64,000 bases of DNA from Halocatena marina (GTDB taxonomy: Archaea; Halobacteriota; Halobacteria; Halobacteriales; Haloarculaceae), in NCBI RefSeq assembly GCF_025913575.1, contig NZ_CP109785.1, positions 3,596,001 to 3,660,000 of the forward strand, written 5' to 3'. The notes under the pieces were generated by a model. The model did not search any database. It was not told the DNA's origin and worked only from the letters and a program-made list of their open reading frames with translations. The position numbers and the translations under genes are program-made. This document shows, piece after piece, positions 26,880 through 36,151 of the stretch (the first letter of the stretch is position 1; every line of letters starts with the position of its first letter).

Positions 26880-27491
26880 ATGCCCGTCTCTGATCCGTCC
26901 CACGAGATGAACGAAACCCAAGCAGCGCTTATGCGAGCGACGTATGAAGCGCTGTGTAAGCACGGCTACGCCAACATCACCATTCAGCGAATCGGTGACG
27001 AGTTTCCAAAGAGCAAATCACTCATCTATCAGCATCATGCTGGGAAAGACGAGCTTCTCGTCGCATTTTTAGAGACGATGATCGAGCACTTCGAGACCGA
27101 GATTCCGGTTGAGGATTCCATCGATGCGCGTGAGCAGCTACAGTCCCTTCTCGATCATCTGCTCGCGCCAACGCTCGATGAGGAGCGCTACGAGTTCATG
27201 AGCGCGATGACAGAACTGCGGGCACAGGCACCGCACAACGAGGCGTATCGCAACCACTTCACGAAGAGCGATCGCATCTTCCACGAGCACATCGCGGATA
27301 TTCTTCGTACGGGCATCGAACAAGGGATATTTCGATCGGTCGACCCCGATCGAACAGCCGAACTGCTGCTCACTACGATCGACGGATCGATGCTTCGACG
27401 GACGACCACTGAGGGAAGTGTTGATATTTCTGCCGTGCGCCACGAACTCGATGCGTTCATCCAGTGTCGACTACTCGTTGATGAAAACTGA
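26880..27491 (+). CDS. TetR/AcrR-family transcriptional regulator
   Basis: A 203-residue repressor-type protein. The N-terminal TetR helix-turn-helix is clear: ATYEALCKHGYANITIQRIG, then FPKSKSLIYQHHAGKDELL (recognition helix and start of helix 4). The C-terminal part is a helical ligand-binding domain. It is divergent from the ABC exporter operon, with a perfect palindrome just upstream of its start, so it most likely represses its own gene and the exporter until an effector binds. Start ATG at 26880; a second ATG nine codons on is possible. Confidence 0.92.
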   Translation: MPVSDPSHEMNETQAALMRATYEALCKHGYANITIQRIGDEFPKSKSLIYQHHAGKDELLVAFLETMIEHFETEIPVEDSIDAREQLQSLLDHLLAPTLDEERYEFMSAMTELRAQAPHNEAYRNHFTKSDRIFHEHIADILRTGIEQGIFRSVDPDRTAELLLTTIDGSMLRRTTTEGSVDISAVRHELDAFIQCRLLVDEN

Positions 27492-27649
27492 TGGGGACAT
27501 GCTGTTCTGCTGATTTGATCGTTTGTGTAATTTCTTCCCGGGCCCACCGCTTCCGACGGGTCGATCGAAACGTTCACTGCCCTGAGAAGTATCGGACTGT
27601 CGAACAAGTCAGGACAAAGACTATACTCCTTGGTACGAAATCTCGGGAC

Positions 27650-27835
27650 ATGGTCCGGAAACTCGGTCGCCGCTCTGAACTCGCTGTGAACTTCCTCGTA
27701 TCGTTGATCGTCGGATACTGGATATGGGGGCGTGAGGAGGGAGACGAACACCTCAGAAAGTCTATACTTAGCAACTTCGTCGGGACAATCGGGATGCTCA
27801 TCGGTTATAAACTCGCCGACCGCACCAGCGGATAG
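27650..27835 (+). CDS. small membrane protein, hypothetical
   Basis: A 61-residue protein beginning MVRKLGRRSELAVNFLVSLI, with two probable hydrophobic segments (VNFLVSLIVGYWIWG and SNFVGTIGMLIGY). It is basic at the start and has a short charged loop (REEGDEHLRK). A TATA-like stretch near 27617-27623 fits a leaderless mRNA. I do not recognise the family. The open frame extends further upstream, but that part is basic and Cys-rich with no support. Confidence 0.45.
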   Translation: MVRKLGRRSELAVNFLVSLIVGYWIWGREEGDEHLRKSILSNFVGTIGMLIGYKLADRTSG

Positions 27836-27970
27836 GTGCGATGATTTGATGTCATAGTCCACATACGCGCTGAATACTCACTCGGCTCGGATGCTGATTC
27901 TCCTGCTCTGTAAGCTCGTAACGCCACAGTGACCCCAAACGATATGTCAATTCACGGTTCAAAAATCGAC

Positions 27971-28789
27971 ATGCGAACACTCGTGATCGGGGGGAGTGGC
28001 TTTCTCGGAAGCGCGCTCACGCAGGAACTGTCCTGTCTTGGAACCCACTATCGAAACGAACAGCCGTACGCTCCCATCGAATTCGATTTCTGGAAGGATG
28101 ATCCTGCTTCTCTCATCGATCGCTACCAGCCTGCTGTCGTCGTATGCGCGGCTGCAGTCGAGTATTACGATCACGACATCCCGCGTGAGAGCTTCACTGC
28201 TGCCGCAGAACGCCTCGTGACTGCCTGTCGTGACCGTCGATTCATCTACGTTTCGAGCGATGCGGTTTTCGATGGAACGATGGGACAGTATCCGGAAACA
28301 GCACGTCCAACTCCTGTATCGGAGTACGGGCATCGTCTCGCTGTTTTCGAGAAACTCGTTCGATCGAACTGCGAAGAGTACTGCATCGTTCGACCGAGCT
28401 ATCTGTACGGCTTCGCTCGGGGCGAACTGGACCATCGTCTCGCCCGGACACGGGACAAAGTACAGGCAGGCGAAACCGTCGAATATTTCACGGACATGTT
28501 CAAGAGTCCGATTGTTGTGACCGAGGCCGCGGCCGCGATCAGCGCGTTGATCGAGGAGTCAGTGACTGGTATCGTCCATTGTGGTGGGCCACGAACGAGC
28601 GTCTACGAGTTTCATTGCGAGGCACTGGCCGGTCTCGGATTCTCGACCGACACCATCGTTCCGACTCGCATTCCCGATGGTATGGACGTACCACGCGATA
28701 GTTCGCTCAAAACGACCCGCCTTCTCCAGACAACGGGGATTCGACCGACAACGGTCAGGGAGGCACTCAAACAAAATTTGAGCGAGTGA
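27971..28789 (+). CDS. RmlD-like NAD(P)-dependent reductase/epimerase
   Basis: A 272-residue extended short-chain dehydrogenase resembling dTDP-4-dehydrorhamnose reductase. The nucleotide motif GGSGFLGSAL is at residues 7-16, followed by VVVCAAAVEYYDHD and the active-site serine strand FIYVSSDAVFDG. The catalytic Tyr position is present (SEYGHRLAVF), but the expected Lys four residues later is Leu, so classical YxxxK catalysis may be lost. It could be a sugar-nucleotide enzyme with altered chemistry or a binding subunit. It stands alone; the ATG at 27971 puts the glycine motif at the usual distance. Confidence 0.8.
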   Translation: MRTLVIGGSGFLGSALTQELSCLGTHYRNEQPYAPIEFDFWKDDPASLIDRYQPAVVVCAAAVEYYDHDIPRESFTAAAERLVTACRDRRFIYVSSDAVFDGTMGQYPETARPTPVSEYGHRLAVFEKLVRSNCEEYCIVRPSYLYGFARGELDHRLARTRDKVQAGETVEYFTDMFKSPIVVTEAAAAISALIEESVTGIVHCGGPRTSVYEFHCEALAGLGFSTDTIVPTRIPDGMDVPRDSSLKTTRLLQTTGIRPTTVREALKQNLSE

Positions 28790-28863
28790 TATTCGATCTG
28801 AAAAACGTGAGTAACTAGGCACTTTATACCAATGGTAAGTCATGTCGTCTGTAGTGATAATAA

Positions 28864-29706
28864 ATGACTGACGATCAAGACGTGGAGACACCAACATCTC
28901 GCTATGAGTCTGATCCGGTACAGGTGATGCTCTGTGGCACGTATCACATGGACAATCCTGGATTGGACGAGATTAATGTGGCCGCAGACGACGTGCTCGC
29001 GCCGGAGCGGCAGGCGGAACTACAGACACTCACAACGCAGCTCGCCCGCTGGCAACCCGACCGTATCGCCGTCGAACGTCCGTACAATCGCGCTGAGGCC
29101 GTCAATAAGCTGTACGAGGAGTACCGTACTGGTGAGCGATCGTACGAGCGTGAGGAAGCGATCGACCCACCTCATCCTGCTCGTAACGAGTTGACCACCG
29201 AGTGTCGGAGCGAGGTCGTTCAAATCGGATTCCGACTGGCGGATGAATTGGATCACGATCGAATCTATCCGATCGACTGTCCGATGGACATCAGCAACGA
29301 CGAATTCGAGGAATTGGAAGCCCGCGGATTTCGGCCTGCTGATAAAGTGCCGTTTTCTATCCCTGAACCGGAAACGAGCGAACGAGATATGAACGACCGA
29401 CTGGCCAGTTCCACGATTCCCGAATTCCTCCGCTGGAAAAACCAGGAAGAGCAGCTGCGATACAATCACAAAGCGATGTTCGGCCGCTACCTTCGTTGGG
29501 GAGAGGGAGACAACTACGGCGGCCCACGCACGCTTTCACGCTGGTACGACCGAAACCTGCGGATGGTGCACAATCTCTGGCGAGCGATAGAGCGTGGCGA
29601 CGAACGACTGCTTCTCGTCGTCGGTGCAGGACACGTCCGCGTGTTACGACAGCTTCTCACGGAGGCACCGATGTTCCGTCCGGTTAGCCCACTTCCATTT
29701 CTGTAA
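28864..29706 (+). CDS. DUF5694 domain protein
   Basis: A 280-residue protein that matches the DUF5694 family: the N-terminal VQVMLCGTYHMDNPGLD, the RIAVERPYNR motif around residue 75, a central region with IYPIDCPM, and the C-terminal LLLVVGAGHVRVLRQLL. The two His-containing motifs (GTYHMDNP and GAGHVRVL) resemble the TraB/TIKI-like erythromycin-esterase fold, which suggests a metal-dependent hydrolase, but no activity is established. A TATA-like TTTATACC lies around 28821-28828. No operon partner. Confidence 0.85.
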   Translation: MTDDQDVETPTSRYESDPVQVMLCGTYHMDNPGLDEINVAADDVLAPERQAELQTLTTQLARWQPDRIAVERPYNRAEAVNKLYEEYRTGERSYEREEAIDPPHPARNELTTECRSEVVQIGFRLADELDHDRIYPIDCPMDISNDEFEELEARGFRPADKVPFSIPEPETSERDMNDRLASSTIPEFLRWKNQEEQLRYNHKAMFGRYLRWGEGDNYGGPRTLSRWYDRNLRMVHNLWRAIERGDERLLLVVGAGHVRVLRQLLTEAPMFRPVSPLPFL

Positions 29707-29765
29707 CGGCAACATGCGCACACATAGAAGCGATTTACTACACGGGGGGAGAGATACCAATTACA

Positions 29766-30401
29766 ATGCATACACCAGATGGGCTTTTACATCCGTGGAT
29801 GGTTGCTGTATTCCTCGCGGTGTCGGCTGGCGTAGTTGGGTACTGTTTCGTTCACCTTCGTGGGACGCTGAGCACACACCGCGTCCAGTTGTTCGGCGTT
29901 GTGACTGCCGGTGTATTTGCGGCACAGATGCTGAACTGGCCGCTTCCAGGCGGAACGAGCGCGCACTTTGTCGGCGGTGCGTTTGCCGCGATCGTGCTCG
30001 GTCCACAGCTCGGAGTCCTCTCTATTGCGATCGTCCTCACGATTCAGGCGATCGTCTTCGGTGATGGGGGAATTCTCGCTCTCGGCGCGAACGTCTGGAA
30101 CATGGCTATTGTCGAGGTCTGTGGCGGATACGCTGTCTATCGAGCACTCGCTTCGCGGAACGAATCGCTGGCGATCATTGCCGCTGGTTGGGTCGGAATT
30201 ACGCTCGCGGCACTCTCTGCGGGTGTCCAACTGGGACTATCCCCGGCGTTCAACTACGAACTCATCACGGTTGTGGCCATCATGGGTGGTAGCCACGCAG
30301 TGCTGGGACTCGGTGAGGGGCTCCTAACGCTTCTCAGCATCCGGCTCCTCTCAGAAACCGGTATCGAACGCGAATCCATCCTGCCAACGGTGAGCGCATG
30401 A
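29766..30401 (+). CDS. cbiM: CbiM-type cobalt/nickel ECF transporter S component
   Basis: A 211-residue membrane protein that recognises Co2+ or Ni2+. The conserved N-terminus MHTPDGLLHPW provides the metal ligands (N-terminal amine and His2); about six hydrophobic spans follow, with FVGGAFAAIVLGPQLG and GGDGGILALGANVWNMA being typical. It overlaps the following small gene by 4 nt (ATGA). The usual ECF partners CbiQ and CbiO are absent nearby, so it may work with a shared ECF module encoded elsewhere or transport slowly on its own. Confidence 0.92.
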   Translation: MHTPDGLLHPWMVAVFLAVSAGVVGYCFVHLRGTLSTHRVQLFGVVTAGVFAAQMLNWPLPGGTSAHFVGGAFAAIVLGPQLGVLSIAIVLTIQAIVFGDGGILALGANVWNMAIVEVCGGYAVYRALASRNESLAIIAAGWVGITLAALSAGVQLGLSPAFNYELITVVAIMGGSHAVLGLGEGLLTLLSIRLLSETGIERESILPTVSA

Positions 30402-30712
30402 GCAGCGAGCGAACGGTTGGGTTCGTTCAGCAGCAGTGGGCCCGTCGGTCCGTCGTTGCTCTCACGATCTTGGCCGCTTGTGCTCCCGTTTTTGCGTGGG
30501 CCACTGAACAGACCGGCTACACCGAACCTCTCGATATCGCAGCAGAGCTCACTGGCGCATCCGCATACGCATCGCCACTGTTCGATGGTGTCGTGCCGGG
30601 ATATTCGATTCCCGGTCTCGACGCCTACACTGGAACACTCATCGTTGCCCTTCTCGGTACTGGGCTGACGCTCATAGTAACAGTCGGAATCGGGTCGATC
30701 TTAGAAGAATAA
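30398..30712 (+). CDS. CbiN-like/PDGLE-domain protein
   Basis: A 104-residue protein with an N-terminal hydrophobic segment (about residues 18-35) and a C-terminal one (82-100), separated by a periplasmic-side region PLFDGVVPGYSIPGLD. The layout and position directly after cbiM (ATGA overlap) fit the PDGLE-type CbiN/NikN subunit that supports metal loading by CbiM. No ATPase gene follows; the next gene runs the other way. Confidence 0.8.
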   Translation: MSSERTVGFVQQQWARRSVVALTILAACAPVFAWATEQTGYTEPLDIAAELTGASAYASPLFDGVVPGYSIPGLDAYTGTLIVALLGTGLTLIVTVGIGSILEE

Positions 30713-30830
30713 CGCGACCCAACATTCTGCTCCAGTTCGAGAACCGTTCGACTTCTCGAACGCTCTTTCCGTGCTATCCGTCTCTTGTTGATTCAGAATC
30801 GAGACGCTTCCCGCCCAGCAATACGGAGAG

Positions 30831-31604
30831 TCAGTCGAGCGGCGTGACCGGTTCAATCCCAGTCTCTTGCAGAAAATTATCCAGAAACACAGCGCGCTCG
30901 CCGACCTCGTCGGGATGGTGAGCGTCGGTGCCGATTGTCACGCGAGTTCCGTGTTCGCGGAGAATATCGAGGAACGGGGACGATGGGTGAACGATCCCCT
31001 CCTCGCGGAGCGCTCGGCCAGCGTTGATCTCGGGGACTGTCCGCGAGTCGGCGAACGCCCGTGCAGCCCGACGGTAGTGGGTCTCGGTTGCCCGACCGCG
31101 AAGCACGGGCGTTCGTTCTATCAGATCCGGGTGCGCAGCGACATCGAATAGCTCCGATTCAATGAGCGAAACGAGGTTCTCGAAGTAGCGATCGACGAAT
31201 CGATCCAATTCATTCGATGACATTTCCTCGAAGTCAGAGGGGTACTGGACGTTCAGTCCGTCAACACTGTGGACGCTGCCGAGTGCGTAATCGAACGCTG
31301 CTTCGGTGAGAAAATCACTAATCTCGCTTTCGTCCCGGGGATCGTAGTCCATCTCGACCGCGTCGTAGATTTCGATCCCGCTGACCTCGCGCCGCAGCCG
31401 CTCGATACTGTCTCTACGGCGTTCGTACGTGATGTCGAGGTTGAACCCCATCGAAGCACGAGCGTGTTGCATGGCTTCTCGAGAGGAAACGCTGCAGTGG
31501 TCCGTGAACCCGAAGGCCTCGAGACCTGCCTCTTGAGCGGCGCGCACCATCCGGGAAAGAAACCGACCATCGGAGTAGTTTGAGTGAGCGTGGAAGTCGC
31601 GCAC
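30831..31604 (-). CDS. PHP-domain phosphoesterase family protein
   Basis: A 257-residue PHP-domain hydrolase related to histidinol-phosphatase/DNA polymerase X-type PHP modules. Metal ligands are visible: HAHSNYSDG at the N-terminus, TDHCSVS, the Glu in YDAVEMDYDP, SVHSVDG and the C-terminal IGTDAHHPDEVG. Substrate unknown. A GTG at 31604 is chosen since family members start just before the HxHSxxSDG motif. An ATG at 31679 (25 codons earlier) overlaps the stop of the upstream cupin gene by one base (TGATG), so a longer, coupled product cannot be excluded. Confidence 0.85.
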   Translation of the reverse strand: MRDFHAHSNYSDGRFLSRMVRAAQEAGLEAFGFTDHCSVSSREAMQHARASMGFNLDITYERRRDSIERLRREVSGIEIYDAVEMDYDPRDESEISDFLTEAAFDYALGSVHSVDGLNVQYPSDFEEMSSNELDRFVDRYFENLVSLIESELFDVAAHPDLIERTPVLRGRATETHYRRAARAFADSRTVPEINAGRALREEGIVHPSSPFLDILREHGTRVTIGTDAHHPDEVGERAVFLDNFLQETGIEPVTPLD

Positions 31605-31678
31605 TCGATTGAAAAGACGCCGGTACTGCTTATCGATTTCGACTATTAGAAAATTGACATATTGTGGGAGGCCGTTCA

Positions 31679-32278
31679 TCAGGTTTGGAGCGGAGGACTC
31701 TCGAATTCAGCACGACAGTTTGAGCAGACGACGATCGGCTGTGCGCACTCACTGAGCGCGGCGCGGAGATCATCGTGACCACAGTCGGGACACGCTCTGG
31801 GAACGTGTTCGTCACCGCAGTCCGGACAGACGAGCGTTACGTTCTCACTCGGGTCGATGCGTAGCCCATCGTGGTCGCACGTGGGACACGCGAACGGGAT
31901 TCGTACGTCCTCACTATCACGTGGTGCTCCCAACGCAATCACCACGAGGTCGTTGGTAGCTTCGTTCTTCCCCGACTGGAAGTCACCGGGCGCGAATCTC
32001 ACTGCCTCTCCTGCTTTGACGGTGATCTCGCCGCCCGTGTTCGCGTGCTCTGGGCTAGAGGACACGAGCGTCTCGAATGTCGCTTCCCCTTCGAGCACGA
32101 AGAACACCTCCTCTTGGTCCATGTGGGTGTGGAGTCCACTAGCGAACTCGCTGCCGGGACCGATCCGGTACTGATTGATTGCGATCTCGTTTGTATCCAA
32201 GCGATCGGACAGCCGACGGCGCTCGACATCGTCGCCACTGGCGTCGCGTTCGACATCGTCAATCGCGGCTCGTTCCAT
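31679..32278 (-). CDS. cupin plus zinc-ribbon protein
   Basis: A 199-residue protein with an N-terminal cupin (residues about 35-130: HTHMDQEEVFFVLEGEATFE and later GEAVRFAPGDFQSGKNEA) followed by a run of zinc-ribbon cysteine pairs (CPTC, CPDC, CPDC, CSNC). Cupins bind metal and small ligands; the ribbons could bind zinc or nucleic acid. The fusion is found in haloarchaea but no function is known to me. ATG at 32278 fits the acidic start MERAAIDDVERD. It is directly upstream of, and probably cotranscribed with, the PHP gene. Confidence 0.85.
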   Translation of the reverse strand: MERAAIDDVERDASGDDVERRRLSDRLDTNEIAINQYRIGPGSEFASGLHTHMDQEEVFFVLEGEATFETLVSSSPEHANTGGEITVKAGEAVRFAPGDFQSGKNEATNDLVVIALGAPRDSEDVRIPFACPTCDHDGLRIDPSENVTLVCPDCGDEHVPRACPDCGHDDLRAALSECAQPIVVCSNCRAEFESPPLQT

Positions 32279-32425
32279 GGCCGAAGATCCACCGGGTCCG
32301 CTTACTGCGTTTCGGATCCGATACACGGCTCATCTTCCGGTCAATGTATTGAACGAGAGGATAGTGCAGTTGTCTGCGATGATCGAATGAGACTTCGACC
32401 GATCGTGACGAGAATGTTCTCTTGG

Positions 32426-33652
32426 CTACGTTTCTGACAGCGGTGTCTCGCTCATCGCTGCAAATCCCTTGTCGAGATCCGAGATAAGATCGTCGACGTG
32501 TTCGATGCCGACTGACATCCGGACGAGCGTATCGGTGATTCCGAGTGCAGCCCGTGCTTTTTCTCCCAACGGTTCGTGCGTCATCGCCGCAGGCAGTTGG
32601 ATGAGTGATTCCACGCCCCCCACAGAGACTGCCAACGAAAACTCAGAAAGCGCTTCGAGAAACGCAATCGCATCGGACTGATCGCCAGCCAAATCGAACG
32701 AGAGAATACCCCCATAGCCCGACTGCTGACGGTCGGCTAACTCGTGTTGTGGGTGCGATTCCAGCCCGGGATAGAAGACGTCCGAAACTGCCGGATGGGT
32801 TTCGAGATACTCTGCGATGACCATGGCGTTTGCCTCGTGGTCGCGCATCCGAGACGGGAGTGTTTTCATCCCACGGAGGAAGAGGTACGCATCAAACGGG
32901 GGCATCTGATTGCCGAGGGCGATCTGCTGGAGAAAGCCCATCTCTTCAGCCAAGGGATCGTGATCGGTGACGACAGCACCACCGATCGAGTCGGAGTGAC
33001 CGTTAAGATACTTCGTGGTCGAGTGGGCCACGACATCAGCACCGAGCGAAAGCGGTTGTTGGAAGTACGGAGAGAGGAACGTATTATCGACACCAAGCAA
33101 GGAGTTATTCGCGTGTGCGACAGCAGCGATCGCTGCTATATCACAGAGGCGCATCGATGGGTTCGTTGGTGACTCTACCCAGACCAGCTTCGTTTCTGGT
33201 TGCATGGCCGCTTCGACGTTCCCCACGTCGGTCGCATCGACAGCGGTTACCTCGACATTCAGCCGTTGTTCAAAGAAGTCTGTCAACATCCGCGTCGTGC
33301 CCGCATAGAGGTCGTCGAACGCGACGATATGGTCGCCTGGTTCGACGATTGAGAGAAATGTGGTTGCAATTGCAGCGGATCCGGAGGAAAAACAGAGTCC
33401 GTGATTCGCCTGTTCGAGGCTGGCGATCCGTGTTTCGGCAGCGTGTCGTGTGGGGTTTGACAGCCGGCCATATAGGAACTCTCCTCGATCTGGATCGACT
33501 TCCTCTAACGAGAGATCTGGGTCGACGTTCGAAAGCGTGTAGGTGGACGCCAAGTGAATGGGGACGGTAACGTCGCCTGCTTTCGTGTTTGCGGGGTCTT
33601 CACCGGTGGAGACACTTCGTGTCTCGAAGTGAGAGTGATGTTCGGATGCCAT
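32426..33652 (-). CDS. trans-sulfuration PLP enzyme (cystathionine synthase/lyase family)
   Basis: A 408-residue Cys/Met-metabolism PLP enzyme. The pyridoxal-phosphate lysine is K214 in VAHSTTKYLNGHSD; other family motifs are YGRLSNPTRHAAE, CFSSGSAAIAT, LVWVESPTNPSM and the C-terminal SVGGVESLIQLPAAMTH. Members include cystathionine gamma-synthase, gamma-lyase and O-acetylhomoserine sulfhydrylase; sequence alone does not decide. The gene is not clustered with other methionine or cysteine genes here. ATG at 33652 is used, skipping seven non-family codons. Confidence 0.93.
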   Translation of the reverse strand: MASEHHSHFETRSVSTGEDPANTKAGDVTVPIHLASTYTLSNVDPDLSLEEVDPDRGEFLYGRLSNPTRHAAETRIASLEQANHGLCFSSGSAAIATTFLSIVEPGDHIVAFDDLYAGTTRMLTDFFEQRLNVEVTAVDATDVGNVEAAMQPETKLVWVESPTNPSMRLCDIAAIAAVAHANNSLLGVDNTFLSPYFQQPLSLGADVVAHSTTKYLNGHSDSIGGAVVTDHDPLAEEMGFLQQIALGNQMPPFDAYLFLRGMKTLPSRMRDHEANAMVIAEYLETHPAVSDVFYPGLESHPQHELADRQQSGYGGILSFDLAGDQSDAIAFLEALSEFSLAVSVGGVESLIQLPAAMTHEPLGEKARAALGITDTLVRMSVGIEHVDDLISDLDKGFAAMSETPLSET

Positions 33653-33871
33653 AGTCAGTAACAGACCCTCCATACTGTATAAACATGCTTATTTCTCGGT
33701 AATAGAGTGAAAAGAAACCATTATTTGCGGTTATGATTTGGTGATTATTCCATTTTTCCTGTTGGAATCACTGGATCTCACTCAACGTGAATATATGGTG
33801 GTTCAGATGATTTTTCAGATGCATTGGAAGATGGGTCGAGTTTGACGCTCGATCAGTCGTCCGTTGAATGT

Positions 33872-33878
33872 TTTATAC
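33872..33878 (+). promoter_or_regulatory. TATA box of the 33902 methyltransferase gene
   Basis: TTTATAC centred 27 nt before the ATG at 33902, which both marks a leaderless promoter and argues against the longer open frame starting at 33824. Confidence 0.6.
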
Positions 33879-33901
33879 TGAAACTGGCTGTAGGGCGAGT
33901 A

Positions 33902-34564
33902 ATGCCACCACTTCATTCGGATGCGGTCGGTCGGCTACTTGAGTGGACGAGTCCGTCAATCGATGACGTGCTTTCGAGGATGGAAGCTCGTGCAGAACAA
34001 GAGGGATTCCCGACAGTCGGTCCGGAGGTCGGTCAGACGCTCGCGCTGTGTACCCGGTTAGGAAATACCCAGTCGGTGTTCGAACTCGGGTCCGGTTTTG
34101 GCTACTCGGCGTATTGGATAGCCCGCGCGCTGCCGGACGATGGATCGATCGTGCTGACCGAACGGAACGCCGACCGACTCGACGACGCCCGGTCGTACTT
34201 CGAGCAGGGTGGACTCGAAGACCGCGCGGTCTTCGAACACGGCGAGGCACTCGACATCGTCGCACAGTACGACGGTCCGTTCGATCTCATCGTGCTCGAT
34301 CACGACACCGTCGACTATACGCAGGGATTCGATGCTGTTCGAGCGCTAGTTGCTCCCGGTGGTGCCATCATTGCTGACAACGTTGCCTGCGTGGATGCCC
34401 TCACACCAGACAGTCTCCTCGCTACACTCGGTGGGGAATCTGCACCGAACGACAGAACGCGGGCCGTCGCCGATTTCTTCGAGCACGTCAAAGCTGCCCC
34501 TGATTTCGAAACGTACGTTCTCCCTGTCGGTGAAGGACTCGCCGTCTCTTACCGAAGCCGGTAG
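33902..34564 (+). CDS. O-methyltransferase (class I SAM-dependent)
   Basis: A 220-residue methyltransferase of the catechol/caffeoyl-CoA O-methyltransferase type. The SAM loop is VFELGSGFGYSAYWIA (about residues 58-73), followed by the acidic ribose-binding IVLTERNADRL and the metal-ligand aspartate region LIVLDHDTVDYTQG with later IIADNVAC. It methylates an unknown small molecule in the cytoplasm. Start chosen from the promoter: TATA is 27 nt upstream of the ATG at 33902. The next gene on the opposite strand is a broken regulator. Confidence 0.9.
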   Translation: MPPLHSDAVGRLLEWTSPSIDDVLSRMEARAEQEGFPTVGPEVGQTLALCTRLGNTQSVFELGSGFGYSAYWIARALPDDGSIVLTERNADRLDDARSYFEQGGLEDRAVFEHGEALDIVAQYDGPFDLIVLDHDTVDYTQGFDAVRALVAPGGAIIADNVACVDALTPDSLLATLGGESAPNDRTRAVADFFEHVKAAPDFETYVLPVGEGLAVSYRSR

Positions 34565-34643
34565 TCTGCCTACGCACAACAGGGCCAGCGCAAAACAGTG
34601 CCTCGCTTTGCGTATCCAGAGAGGCGAAGGTTCTCGACCGGTT

Positions 34644-35272
34644 TTACTCGACCGACTCTGTGAAAAATTCCTTGATGACTGTCTCCTCAGCGTTGTGGAG
34701 TACGACGCTGGCGGTCGATTTGCTGACCGCTAGCGCGTCTGCGAGAGTAATGAGTGAACACTCACGGGGAGTGCCGTAGTACCCCTGTTCGAGTGCTCCA
34801 GTCATGACTTGCCGTTGGCGGTCGGTCAAGAGCCCGGTCGAATCGGTCGTTTGTGTAACGGAGACGATGTCGTAGGTGAAACCAGCAGTATCAAACTCGT
34901 CTTTGAGTTGAGAGAGCCGTTCGTGTGTGGTAGTTATCTCCGAGATCACCCATCAATCCCGGATGATGGGGGGAAAACGAGGGAGATCTTCTGAGGCGAT
35001 AACAGCGCGGTAGAGAAGGGGAACGAACGGGATCGAGTACTGAATGAGAAGCGCTTCCTCATCAGTATGTAACATCTCATACGAGGATAGCACATAGACT
35101 CTTCGAGTCCACGGACGAGCGCCATCGCGTCTGATGTCCGAATTTCGAGGATCACTAGCATCCCGTCATCTGTTGGGAGTCCAGACAGAATTCAGAACTT
35201 ATCATCCGGAAATTCGGTCGAGAGAGCAGCCGGCCCGCCAGGGAGTTTGGCTTTCAGCTGTGCTCTGGGCAT
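34644..35272 (-). pseudogene. broken Bat-like (bacterio-opsin-activator HTH) regulator
   Basis: Read from ATG at 35272, the protein begins MPRAQLKAKLPGG and continues EFPDDKF, then an in-frame TGA, ILSGLPTDDG... through MALVRGLEES; a 1-nt loss near 35086 shifts the frame, after which SSYEMLHTDEEALLIQY continues to a second in-frame TGA at about 34951, then WVISEITTTHERLSQL and an intact C-terminal HTH-10 domain (LLTDRQRQVMTGALEQGYYG, then SLITLADALAVSKSTASVVL). Intact relatives are about 210 residues. Downstream of the last stop a GTG at 34949 could still give a 101-residue HTH fragment, which may or may not be expressed. Confidence 0.8.
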
Positions 35273-36151
35273 ATTCTGTCTAGTTGCTCGCCGGTGATAT
35301 CCATGTAGCCACGAACATGTGCAATACGTTGTCTCGATACTGTTATTTGGAACGATCGAACTGGTTTGGTTTGTGTAGTGGAACGATGGACGTGTACAGC
35401 GTGATTTCCAATCCGACGCTGCTGCGCTCCTGTCGATGCCATCGGTTACTCGTCGTGTTTAGGCAAATTGCTGTGGTGGAATCGCACTCTCACAGCGCTG
35501 CTTGCTCCCCTGGTAATTGATATAAATTTAAAAGTATTTACTCGATATACCTGATGGAATGTGTCCGATCGTCGGCAGTGAGTTATGTCTCAATATCAAA
35601 CCGTGGCACAGAGCTATCACGGGAAGTCACCGTACACACGGGCTGTCATCACGCTTGTTGATGTGTATGCACGTGTGTGAAAATTATACTCCTGACTTTA
35701 CAAATTCTTCATCGAACATCGAATGGCTTCTCTGAGTAATTTACAGAACTGATGGTCTCTGTCTATGAGTGATCTCAAATCGAGTGTCTGTAATCATGGC
35801 TGCCGCATACTAGTGTGAATGCCCAATTCACGACTGGTGGCTCCTTCGAAATGTGTGATTAATTTTGCATTATTTCCCTTCGATCTGTACTGTAAATTTT
35901 CAACATAGTTGGAGTCAGGCTCAGTATCAACACGGGAAATAGGATCTTAGTTGGTTAGATCTGGACGGACAGTCGTCGTTTCTGACTGATGGTTTCGGTG
36001 GCTCTCTCGACGTGGCTCATCTAAAACGAATGTGATCATATTGAAAGAAGCTGATCTATTGCTCGACCCAGCACTTCTCTGAGACGAACGAAGCGGTAGC
36101 ATTGATCGATACTATGCGAATGATATCAACTACTCAACAGAGGAATTCAAC
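35273..36151. other. 880-nt gene-free stretch
   Basis: AT-rich between two minus-strand features. Only short frames with non-haloarchaeal composition; no repeats, RNA genes or transposon ends that I can defend. Confidence 0.5.

Noticed and set aside
34644-35272. TGA as a recoded sense codon in the Bat-like gene
   Set aside because: A frameshift accompanies the TGAs and the flanking intact genes use TGA as a normal stop, so decay is the simpler explanation.
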